NCBI GenBank assembly: GCA_001566295.1
Contig: KQ964246.1
Coordinates: forward strand, 3,472,001 to 3,536,000
Length of the DNA stretch: 64,000 nucleotides
From: Microdochium bolleyi
Taxonomy: Eukaryota; Ascomycota; Sordariomycetes; Xylariales; Microdochiaceae
Reading direction: 5' to 3'
The notes under the pieces are model-generated. The model worked only from the letters and a program-made list of their open reading frames with translations, did no database searches and was not told the origin of the DNA. The stretch's first letter is position 1. Each line of letters opens with the position of its first letter. The position numbers were made by a program, and so were the translations under genes. Below are positions 22,592 to 33,000 of this stretch, in pieces.

Positions 22592-24536
22592 GGTTGCGAC
22601 GCGGTGTGGGGAGCGCGGAGGCAGTCTCTGGGGAGAGGAGGGACGAGAGGAGAAGAAAGGTCCAGGGCTGGAGCACGACACGACAGAGAGATGGTGATGG
22701 AGACGAGACGGGCCACGAGCGACATTATATTGCTGTTAGTCACGGATCCATCCCGAGGCCGGGCGGCGGAGTGGACTCGGTGGAGTGGCTCGCTGGCCCA
22801 TCACCACCAGCAGTCCGACGCTCGACAGGGTCTGCTCGGAGCACGCGACGGGCATCGGGCGGAACCGCAAGGCAGAGCATGGGGTCCGGAGGGCCGAGAA
22901 AATCTTTGCCTGCGTGATTGCGTGCATCTCGAGGGCGCCCAGGCGATTGCGTGCGCCCGGCTGGAGTCGGCCAAGGGCGAGGTCCGGCCGGTGCGTGCTC
23001 GGTCGTCAGAACGGGCGAAGAGAAAACCCTGCCAAGAGAAAAGCTTGAGAGGCTCCGGGCGCCGCACGACGACATGGCGCAGCGTGATGGCGCCTCGCGG
23101 CAAAGGCCAGCCCGGGATGCTGCCCTGCGCCCAATCAGCGCCCGCAGCGCAGCCTGAAAACACCTCTTTTGAGCCACCTCGCGGGCCGAATGCCATGGGC
23201 CCACTTTCTGCCGCAACGAGGTTTTTTCTCCCTGGTCCCTGCCCGCTCGAAATTTTCAAATGGAGGCATGCATGCAGCCAGCTCAACATCGCCGCCGCCC
23301 ATCATCGCCCTTCCAGAACAACAGCCACGCAGCACCCAGACAGCTTGCTGTCGCTCAGCCCGGGCTCCTCGCCACTGCCAGCACCCCGTCTTCGCCCTTC
23401 TCCATTTACCCCAGCACTGCGCGATTCGTGCGCGTGCTCGCACCTCCAGCCCTGCGACCATCCCTACACTACCCGGCCCCTTCTTGGTGACCCCCCATGC
23501 TCATGTCCGTGAACAGCAAGTACAACAGCTCCGGCCCCTTTGATTCCAGTCCATCCCTACATGTCTGCGTACATAGTATGTTTCGGACCTCCGAGGCGGA
23601 GCTGCCCGATGGGATCTGGGCCGATCCAAGCCTATCTCGTCCCTGCCACCCGTCTTCGAGCTATCTCCAGAGTGCATGATCTGACAGCAATCATCTCATC
23701 ATCACGCTCTTCCCCGTTCGTTCGAGCCTTGTGCCTGTGGAACTAGCTACCGTGCATTCAATATCGAAGTGTGACGGGCGTGTAGAGACCCACATGAGCT
23801 CGGCTTGCGCAGTCACACCACACACACTCTCGACACCACGGAACGCGTCGAGCTCCAGCTCCCTCCCGGCTCCCGGCAGCCCCTCGTTCCAGAGCTAGAC
23901 TAGCTAGATCTTTGCCCAGGCCCCAGGCCCTCGGTCGCTGTGGTAGATACGCTAGACCCGATTCCCTCCCCCGGATATCTGAAGTCGGACGGTGCCGTGG
24001 TTTACGCGCGGCCCTTTGTCCGCCGGGCTTTGCCGCTTCGTCCTAGATATAGATGGTCGTGTGGGTTAAGAGCAGGCTATACAGGGTGCTACTTGAAATC
24101 TCGAAAAGCCACACGAACGACGAGCCAAAGCCACACAGGTACTATGGAGACCAGGGGTGAATCCGAGGGACAAACCCACGCAGGGAAAGGGCCAGCACCG
24201 TCCTGCATTTAAGCAAAACGTCGCTGTGTAAAACCGTGAAGCAAACACTCTTTGATAATATGCGCGCTCGGCTGGGTCAATCTCTTGAATGACCGCGCGA
24301 GACACTGAGGTCTGATCCCAACCTGTCTGTGTCCGACTATCCATGTCTAGCGGTGGTTTTGCTGCAGGGGATATGCGACCTACCCAGCATACATATCATT
24401 ATCTATATACACATGTTGTATTGTCCATGTGCGTTTGTTATCCCACGGCTTTAATGGTCCGGCTTACAGTAACGTCGACAAATGCCCGGCGGTGCCCGCA
24501 GGTTTCTGGTCTGGTCTTTTTCCTGGAGGTGGAGAT

Positions 24537-24553
24537 GCCTGCCTGCCTGCCTG
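24537..24553. repeat. (GCCT)n microsatellite
   Basis: Four tandem GCCT units in a non-coding stretch; related CCTG-rich DNA occurs at 38690-38750. Confidence 0.6.
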
Positions 24554-24701
24554 AGGCCATGCCGATGCTCAAGAACCGAGTGGCTGTAGCTGCTTCCGTC
24601 TTCACGAGACCATCTGGTGCCATGGTAGTGCAGTCATCTTCTTGACTGCTGCGGTGCTCACGCAGAGGCCCGAAGGAGAGCCGTTTTACAAACTGAACTT
24701 G

Positions 24702-24719
24702 CCCCCCCCCTCCCCCCCC
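24702..24719. repeat. Near-pure poly-C tract
   Basis: Nine C, one T, then eight C, followed by an AT-rich flank. It is a low-complexity run prone to length variation and to sequencing error. Confidence 0.8.
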
Positions 24720-25836
24720 AAATTATTTTCTTGCTGTTCCTGTCGAATGTAACACTGCGCACGTGCTTAAGAGCCTCATACGGGTGTGCACATTGGAGAA
24801 TACCTTAATACAGTCTGAACTCGCTTGTTTCGTGCATAGATTTGCGTGCCAGTGAAACTTGACTTTCCTAGTCTAGTGGCTCTGGGAGAGAATAACACAA
24901 ATGTAAACAGATAAAAGAAAAGATAAACGTATGTAGCCCGGCGCTGAACATACAACGGATCTGTTGGCCCTGGGGGGTGATCGAAATCTAACGACTTGAG
25001 GTCCGAGACCCTTTTGAATTGAAGAACAGATCTGCATAATGAGGAACTGGCCGAACTATCTTGCAAATCGGACGCTATCGTACCTTAAGGTAGTCTGTGT
25101 TGTAGTTGCAGAGCGAGCAGGCGCGACTACCGTGAACCATCTGCACTTCTTCTGGCAGCGGCCAAGGTTGCTTATCGAGATCTCTGTCATTTCACGCACC
25201 ATCGTGTGACGCGACTCACAGCGAACGGTGGACGCGGGATCATCAGCGCAGGACGAACCCCAAGAAACAGGAAGAACAATCATGTCAACCAACAATGAAC
25301 CAGGTCGCGCCGCCAAGAAAGAAGCAAAGAGGCGTCGCGCATGTTGCAGATGCGACTCGAGAGGCAGGCGCCCCGAGCCAAGATGCAATCTGCACATACA
25401 GCCGCCAAGAGGCGGATATCGACGTCCCCTGTATGTGTGGCTTGCCGAGCCATCCCGATCTGGGGGCCGGGTGCCTGGCTCAGCTGAGGCTATCTTCTTG
25501 TTGTGAGCTGAAGGGCAGGGGTTCTAGACCGGAAGAGCACTAGCGACAGCTCCCATGGCGACCACGGCTGAGCGTGGCTGACTCCAGATGGTCTTTGACG
25601 TGGCTGTCGTGCATCTCGGAAATAACATCGCGGCTTTTGGCGTAGATATCGTGACAGGCCTCATTGCTGGTCGCCCATCTAGGCAGGCTGCTATAAAGAT
25701 GGCGGCCTTTGTCCCCCGCAGGTCAGACTCACGGAAGCTGCTTCGGTTTTGTCCAGCCTCTGAAGCCACGATCGTCACTCGTTCTTTCCAGCCGTGAAAT
25801 ACCACGACAGTCACTCGCTTATACCCTCCCTCCATC

Positions 25837-27051
25837 ATGCACTTCTCTGGCCTCGTCCTCCTCGGCCTGCCGTTGGCTGCCCTGGCCAAGCCATGCAGGC
25901 CGCCCACCTCATCGGGTGCCGTCGACTACCCTACCAGCACCGGTAGCACCTCGTCTGTCTCCGGATCCCTCACCAGCTCAACCAGCTCGACCACCAACAG
26001 CACCGCCACCCCGACTGCCACTCCGCTCTCCTGCCCAGAGGACGACAGCAAGGACTTCACCGCTGCCTCAGGCTCGACCTTCCTCGTCCAGTGCAATGTC
26101 GGCGTCACTGGTACCGAACTCAACGCCCGCGCCGCCGCCGAAGCCCGTCGCATCTCCGCCCGCGCCCTCGGCACCAGCAGCACCTTCAACGCCTGCATCC
26201 AGCTCTGTGACGACCTCCTGGCGTGCGAGGCCGCCGCCTGGAACCCCGGGAGCGCTGTCTGCCGTGGCTTCACCGACGCCTCCACCACCAACAACCCCAA
26301 CGGGGAGTGGGTTGCCACCATCATCAGCCGCGTCAGCCCCAGCTCCTCCTCAACCACCGTCTTCTCTGCCACCTCGACCTCGTTCTCGTCCTCGTCCTCG
26401 TCCTCGTCATCTGCGTCTGTGTCTGCGTCTGTCACCAGCTCGACCACCTCCGCCGCCTCCGTGTCCGTGACCAGCTCGACAGAGTCGGCCACGTCCACCT
26501 CGTCCACTTCCACCACCAGCTCAGCCACCTCGACCACCTCATCCGCCCCTGCTGCCACCTTCACGGGCGTCTCCAACCTGGACGAGTGTGCTCAGGTGTG
26601 CTACAGCAGCGTCATCGGTGACGCCGAGGTTCTCGGCTGCGGCCAGGATCCAAGCCCTGCCTGCCTGTGCAGCAAGCAAGGCTTCATCGACGGCATCACC
26701 CAGTGCTCCTACGGCTCCTGCGGCGCTGGCGGTGTCGCATTCGCCGACGCCTCCATCGCGCTGCTCAACTCCAACTGCGCCGCCGCGAACCCTGTCGTCA
26801 CGCCCACCCCGGCGCCCGTCGGCCTCGAAAACGTCCCCGCCTGCGGCCGCAAGTGCATCAACAGCATGTTCGCCAACTCGCTCGTCGCGCCCATCAGCTG
26901 CGCGACCCCGGACGCGAGCTGCTTCTGCCTCTCGGCGGACTTCTTCAACGGCGTCCGCGACTGCTCCGTGCCCTCGTGCGGCGGGCCCAACGCCGACTCC
27001 GACGCCGCCATCGCCTTCGCCAACAGCTACTGCTTCGTGGCCCTCCAGTAA
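25837..27051 (+). CDS. Secreted protein with a Cys-rich apple-like region and two CFEM domains
   Basis: Extracellular or wall-associated protein of 404 residues in one exon. The signal peptide covers about residues 1-18 (ends AALA-K). Residues 62-165 hold spaced cysteines (66, 86, 120, 124, 130, 142) in a pattern like PAN/apple domains. A Ser/Thr-rich linker (167-240), probably O-mannosylated, follows. CFEM 1 has all eight cysteines (251, 255, 268, 276, 278, 290, 295, 314), as does CFEM 2 (336, 340, 355, 362, 364, 376, 381, 399). The heme-ligand Asp found in haemophore CFEMs is matched in CFEM 2 (D359 then C362 and C364); in CFEM 1 the nearest Asp (271) is displaced by two residues. The chain ends five residues after the last cysteine, so there is no GPI-signal helix. 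The role could be heme/iron uptake, adhesion or effector; not decided. Confidence 0.9.
   Translation: MHFSGLVLLGLPLAALAKPCRPPTSSGAVDYPTSTGSTSSVSGSLTSSTSSTTNSTATPTATPLSCPEDDSKDFTAASGSTFLVQCNVGVTGTELNARAAAEARRISARALGTSSTFNACIQLCDDLLACEAAAWNPGSAVCRGFTDASTTNNPNGEWVATIISRVSPSSSSTTVFSATSTSFSSSSSSSSSASVSASVTSSTTSAASVSVTSSTESATSTSSTSTTSSATSTTSSAPAATFTGVSNLDECAQVCYSSVIGDAEVLGCGQDPSPACLCSKQGFIDGITQCSYGSCGAGGVAFADASIALLNSNCAAANPVVTPTPAPVGLENVPACGRKCINSMFANSLVAPISCATPDASCFCLSADFFNGVRDCSVPSCGGPNADSDAAIAFANSYCFVALQ
26379..26440 (+). repeat. TCG/TCC trinucleotide repeat encoding poly-Ser
   Basis: Tandem TCG-TCC units inside the Ser/Thr-rich linker of the CFEM gene encode about ten consecutive serines, then degenerate to GTCTGC-like units. 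It keeps the reading frame whatever the unit number. Confidence 0.7.
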
Positions 27052-27520
27052 ATTCTGGATATAAACAGCGGCAGCGCACCTGACTGAAGGCGCCAGCAGG
27101 ACAGTCATTTGTGGCTGTTTTGGCCAGTCCTGTATAAATGTAAAAATAATGATAATATAATGATAATTACGACCATTACATGCCTTCATAGGTGCATGAT
27201 CTGTGTTTGTTGACGAGACATTGTCAGACCACTGCATGGGTGACAGCATGGCCGAACTCATGTTCAAAAGATCTACCGTCAGTTACCCTCAACTTGCTAC
27301 AGACCGCGAACAGGCCCAGATCCATGTCAAAGTGATTTTGCGTGAATGCCATTTGCAAAGTATGCTCTGCATGCTCTATTAACGGACTGTGCGGGATATG
27401 CAGCCGTGTTCTCCTCTAACCCCAATCCAAAGCATATGCATAATGAGAGCTTCCGCCAATCCGTCAGTACACCCAGGACCTCCAGCGAAATGCCGACCCC
27501 CAGGCTAATCACGGACGAGC
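27052..27520. other. Convergent intergenic region, CFEM / UBX genes
   Basis: An AT-rich stretch (about 27130-27175) follows the CFEM stop and is the likely 3' end region. Nothing else was recognised. Confidence 0.5.
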
Positions 27521-29290
27521 TTAATCCTCAATGAACTCAATCATGACCGTGCCCTGCTTCAACCCGGCCTCGTCTATCGTCTTGTCCAGCTCCGTGATCA
27601 GGTCCCGCCCCGCAGGCATGGCCTTGAGCTCGAACACAACACCCTCCCTGCCCTCGAGCGGCTCCGCCTTGAGCCACTCGTAGATCCGCCGCACCGTGTC
27701 CGTGACGTCGAAGCGCCGGATGATCCGTCCCGATGGGTGGCGGAACTGGATCCGCGTGGTCTGTGGCGGAGCATTGTCTGGCTCGGCGTGGGGATTCGTG
27801 GATAAGATGGCGGCAAAAGCTGCGTCTTCCGCTGCAGGCGGTTGTTGTGAAGATGAAGCAGCAGGCTCTTCATCAGTCAGGTCTATTGGCTCCGCAGTAT
27901 CCTTGCCCTTGCTGATATCTTGGTTCGACTTTGTCAGGGAGTCGGGATCCTCAACGTTGGCGCCAGAAGCCGAGCCATTGGCCTCGAGGCTGTTCTTGAG
28001 CGCCATCTCAAGCATCTCTTCCTCCGTCATACGGCCGTAGTCTACGGGCTTAGACTTGGGTTTTGTCTTGGCGACGGGGTTCTTGCTGTTAGCCGCGAGG
28101 CTGTATCGGTCTAGGAACTCTACCAGATCTGCGTGGAACTCGGCGGTCGACGGGAAGGGCCTTCCAGACCAGACCTTGACCTGCTCTCCTGTTCTCGGGT
28201 CGACTACTGACACGTGCGGGTAGTTGTCGATGTTCTCGTGGGCCTGGTTGGGGAAGTAGAAGGTCAAGTATGAGTCGGCCTGAGGGTCGTTCTTCTCATA
28301 CTGCAAGAATATGAAGTGTTCCTTCACGACAGAAATGATGCGCTCGTCCTTCCACAGGTCGCGGTTCAGCGCTTGACAGCTGAAGTCGGTCATGTCCTGG
28401 AGGTTGACCAGAAGCCATTTCTTCTCGTCTTTGCCTTCGTCGCGGGCTTGGTCCCACGGCAGGTGGCTCATGAGGTCGTACGGTGGTCGGAACAGGTCAG
28501 CGAGCCGCTGCGCGCGGCTCTGGGGTTGTTGAGGGGTGTCTGGTCTCGTACTCGTCGGCACCGGGGGCGCACTGGTGTCATCCCATACAGACTGGCTAAA
28601 TGGGTTCGCAGGTCCTGTGAAGTGATCGTGATGTTAGCCATACTGGTCCGACCCTCCTGACGACTCGCACAGAACCATACCTCTAGAGCGCGGCATCTGT
28701 CGGCGACGCAGCTGCTCCAAGATAGCCGACTCCCGATCATCCTCCAAGCTCCAGCTCGGATCCGGCGCGGCAAGCATCTCTGTCCTCTGTGCGATGGGCG
28801 CCCTCACGTCCTCTGGGTCGCCGCCAGCTCCACCGCCACCCGCTCCGTACATCTCCTCCTGCAGCCTGCGCGCCATCTCGGCATCTTCCTCTTCCTGCGC
28901 CCGCTGCGCCACAGCAGCAACTTCGTCCTCATCGTCCTCATCCGGGATTCCAAAGTCGTGATCGTCGTCGTCCACCTCGCCCATGTTGACATCGTCGTCC
29001 GAGTCTTCTATGTGGATCACGCCTCTAGCGTCCTGCCTTCCTGAGTAGCCCGCGGTCGGTCCCCGCCGTGTGCTAGCAGACCGCGACCCGGCGGCTGACG
29101 CCGAAGTCGCGGTGGCGGCGGTGGCAGCGCTGTTGTTCTGGGGCTGGTTGAAGTTGGCCGCGAGGCTGGGGTCGTCGAAGAAGAGCTGGATCGCCTGCAT
29201 GGCATCGTTGCCCGAGAGCTCCAGGTACCCGCGAGCGACCTGCTCGTTGGCACCTGTGATGCTCATGAACTGAGCCACTTCCCCGTCCAT
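27521..29290 (-). CDS. ubx5: Ubx5/UBXN7-like Cdc48 adaptor (UBA-UAS-UIM-UBX)
   Basis: Adaptor that brings ubiquitylated proteins to the Cdc48/p97 segregase. Exons, complement: 28681-29290 and 27521-28614, encoding 567 residues. The intron (66 nt) has donor GTATGG, branch GCTAAC and acceptor TTCACAG. Domains in order: UBA (about 3-42, FMSITGANEQVARGYLELSG), an acidic disordered region, UAS thioredoxin-like domain (about 241-370, with WLLVNLQD and FIFLQYEKND), UIM (399-413, EEEMLEMALKNSLE) and UBX (490-567). This order matches yeast Ubx5 and human UBXN7. Two stretches fit SUMO-interacting motifs: VIHIEDSDDD (91-100) and IDLTDEE (447-453). The UBX turn that normally reads F-P-R, contacting Cdc48, is M-P-A-G here (536-539). 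The gene lies directly upstream of the 3' end of ecm29, on the same strand. Confidence 0.92.
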
Positions 29291-30045
29291 CTTGCGTGGT
29301 GAGATGTTCTCGTGCTGTGGCAGGCTCGGGCTATCTGCTCGGCGTCGTAGAGGAAGTTTGCTGCCCTTGGTTGGGCTTTCAGCACCAGCTCGTCGTTTGG
29401 AGAGGACTGGTGTGTGCGCGGTGAAGTACTTAGATCAATAGGCGAGTTGAAATCCCGCTCGACAGGATTAACTTGTTGACTACTGAAGTTGTCGAAAGGG
29501 CGGAAGTCGAGCCCGAGTTGTCCCAGAGGAAGGTGGCAAACGCCGGTGTTTTAAGCCCAGACCGCGAGTCGACAAGGCAGTTGCCTCTGCTTGGTGGACT
29601 GCACTGCAGGTTTGATGCTCGGAGGTGGACTGGCCCGTGGGAGTGATGCTGTCTTCGAGTCCGCGGTCGTCTGGGAAGTCGGTGTAGCTCAGGAGTTCCA
29701 CTGGTGTCTTTTTTTGTGGTTTGGGTTGCAATGCTGGTTGTGGTTGTTGATGCGCGGAAGCTGCAGGCTCCCCTCGCTGTGACGCACTTGCGAACACGGC
29801 AGCTCCATGGGGCCTTGGCGACGTGGGGCTGATGTCGCCTTAGTTGACCTACCCCACCCCGATCGTTGCCCTTATTGCTGCCCCTCTATCTTTGAGCGTG
29901 CTCGAGTGGACGGAGTGACAAGTACATATAGTAATATACTAATCAAACGTGTTTCCAGGTCGATCAGAATGCTCCATTGCGGTGCGGTCGGAAACTCTTC
30001 CAGTGATTCAATGCTTCTATGTGTATGCCAATATCTATCCTCTGT
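29291..30045. other. Intergenic, ubx5-like start to ecm29 stop
   Basis: 755 bp containing the promoter of the UBX gene (minus) and the ecm29 3' end. Small overlapping frames have no protein-like features. Confidence 0.5.
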
Positions 30046-33000
30046 CTACTCGGCAGCAGTTCGGAGCGCCTTCTGAACGTCTAAACTGCGTTCTGCCGAG
30101 GCCATCTCGGACATCTTTGTCCGCATATCGGAGAGCACGCCTTCGAGCTCACCGCTGGGCCCAAATACGCCCTTCCTCACGGCTTTCACCACCGCACCAA
30201 GAGCCTTAGCCCTGTCTAGGCGCTGCGACTCCAATATCACATCGGCCTCATCCGCAACCACCAACGACAACCACTTCCTCACAAGTGACTCGTGCGCACT
30301 TGTCGGCTGTGTTGAGCCTGACTTGCCGGCATTTGCCAGGACCTCAACAGAGCCAGAAAACCAGGCATCCCGAGCAATCTTCAGAGTTGCTTTTGAGTCC
30401 TCCATAGTGGCGACGATATCCTGCAGGACTGCTGCGCAGTCTGTCTTCATTCTCTCTCGGCTGTAGCTGTTGAGCACGGCTTTGACAGCAGCTTGTGTCG
30501 TTCTCCTTTCAGTGTCCGACTGTGTCTCCTTGGAATCTGGGCTCAGGTACTCAGACACAATGCCGACCACTTCCTCATACATGTCCAGATCATCGCGTGC
30601 GCTCGCAAAACCCCCGAGGGCTTCAAAGGCAAAGGGCCGATACTCGTCGTTGTTCCGCTTCGCCTCGCGCAATGCAATCTTTTTGGTCTGCGTTGCGGCG
30701 GGCTTGTCGTTGGCCCAAAACTTTCTTCCGTGTCGGACAAACAGCGGATAGGCAGTCACGAGCTTCTCCTTGCCCTTGAATGTCTTGAGCGCGAGAGCCT
30801 TGTCCAGAACAGGCCAGATAGTTGCCAGATCTTTCTCTCCGAATTGCCCGTCTTTGCCAGCAGCGCTGCTCAAGGCCGTGACCATCGAAGCGATTGCGAG
30901 AGCGCCGCCATGTTGTAGTGCCCATTTCGATGTGTCCAGGGCCTTTGTAACAAAGTCGACGATCTCTGGGATGAAGCGCTTGACCGTGTGGCTCCCACCG
31001 GCATGCTGACTCCAGACCTCCTCGAACACTTCCGAGACGTACTCGTCAGTATCATGCTTGCCCAGGTAGGCGAAGGGCAACAGTCTTGACTCGAGATCGT
31101 TAAACGCGTCAGGCGAGACCTTGGCTATGGCGAGGACAGCGTCTGCAACCTTCTGGCGCCGTGCGTCTTCTTCGGCACCCATGTACAGCAGTGTCAACTT
31201 GTTCGTGAAGCGCTCTCGAGTCTCCGGGCTGGCTGTCCTGAGCAAATACGCAGCACTTTTCGCATACGCCCGATTGACTTCATTGTTCCGATCCAGCACC
31301 TGCGTCTCCATGGCCTTCAGGAAAAGTCCATTGTACGGTGGTAGCAAAATGCTATGCCTGAGGGCGAGTGTGCTGAGGACTTCACTGCAGCCAATCTTCG
31401 TCTGCATCCCGAGAGCCGACTTGGTTGTCTGCACGAGCTGTGGCGCGAGCTCTTTGAGCACGCCGTCGTCAGCAAAACGTAGACAGTTGGTGATACACTC
31501 GAAGAGCGGAGATCGTGTCGCGGCACTGCTACGAAGCTTGTCCAGTCCTTCTCGGTCCTCTTCGCTGACACGCTGATAGTAGTAATTGATCTGCTGAGGT
31601 TCAATGGTGCTGAGCAGACCCAGGAAGTGGATGATAATTGTCGGGATGAAGGGTTTGAGTGTTTCGCCGCCATGTTTTACAACATCCAGAACGGTCGTGA
31701 TCGCCATGACTTTGACTTCTTCAACGGAGTTCTCCACACCCTTGTCCGAGAGGAGGAACGGGAGAACCTGAGTGATCATCGCCTTCGCAGAGCCCGAAGA
31801 ATTGTGCTCCTGAAGCTGCGTAACAAGAGACTTGGACAGTCCCATGCAAAGCTTCAAAGCTGCTGCTCTTACTGACGCCTTTTGATCGTCTATGACACGC
31901 AAGGTGACGCGCCATATGTCGGTATAGTACTTCTCGTACTTAGTAAATTGCTGGCCGTAGATAAGGTCGGCGACAGCAGCGCAACTTGCTTCTCGGACGC
32001 GCCACTCCTTGCCGTCCAGTATGCTCTTGAGCAGATCCGTCATGATGGCATCAAAATGCGCGTCGATGGTAGCAGATGAGTCTTTCACGACCGCCTTCCA
32101 GATGTCATCCATGGACCTTCGCACGTTGGAATTCGGATCGAAACGGTACCGGAACAGTGCCGGGTAGATTTTCGGGTCCAGATCTGCTTCGGAGAGGATA
32201 TTGCTCAAGCCGAAACGACCAAAGGCGGATCGCGCCGTCCATGTCGCGGCGTTGGTAGCCAACGCCATGAACTTGTACACAAGACTCTGATCCCCAACCT
32301 CGTTTGCCAAGCTGATGATATCCTTGTACGAAGTTACAGATTTGCCCTCTCCGGTGGGCAGAGCCCCTGCATCGAAAAGCTCCGTGTCGTCGTCGACCTT
32401 GAGCTGGGTCTTGGTGCCGGTGAAACTGGCGACAAGATCCTTGACAAGCTCGCCCTTGAGAGATTCATCTCCACGCTCATAGACTAATGCCAGACCTCTG
32501 GACGCGGTTTCCTGCACCAACTCATCTCGGCCTGTCAGCAAGCGCATGAAAGCTACCTGACACTCACGCAGCCGGGCTTGGATTTCAGGCAAGTGAGAGC
32601 AGTACTGGATGATGCAGAAGAGCCAGATCCCGGATGCTTTGAGCAAGGATGGCTTGGTGGTCTTGCAATCATTGATGAGCTTCTCCAGTACGTTTTCGAT
32701 GCGTCCTGGCCGCTTCCGCAGTGTTTGCACCACGTCAGATTCACCGGACCCTTGAGGCTGCACATCGCGACCAAGCTGCACAGCATCAGAGTCCCACCGC
32801 GCCACAACCGCTGCTAGTGCTTCGCCTGTGGCAAAGTGTACCTCCGTGCGCTTGATCTCGAAGAGTTTGAAGAGCTGCGTGAGCACCGAAGTAACAGAGT
32901 CCTCCTGCTTGTCAGCTTTGTCTTGGTCGGCCGCCGCGGGGATTGCTAGACGTCCAATTGCCCTGATGGCTTTCTCGTTGTTCGCTTCCGCTAGCTTGAA

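Larger units (their letters stand above)
22592..25836. other. Intergenic, 3.2 kb, divergent permease / CFEM gene
   Basis: This holds the upstream regions of the permease (minus) and the CFEM gene (plus). The first 1.2 kb is GC-rich with CT-rich patches; 24.2-25.1 kb is AT-richer. It contains a C-homopolymer tract and a CCTG microsatellite (separate entries). No gene was recognised. Confidence 0.45.

Noticed and set aside
20915..23512. An 865-codon open frame on the plus strand, opposite the permease
   Set aside because: It is antisense to the amino-acid permease and reads as acidic, low-complexity sequence (runs of E, D, G). Strong C-ending codon bias on the sense strand removes stops from the complementary frame. 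The permease has clear family motifs; this does not.
25228..25543. A Cys/Arg-rich short frame resembling a Zn2Cys6 cluster (RRRACCRC)
   Set aside because: Cysteine spacing does not fit C-X2-C-X6-C, and the frame ends shortly after.
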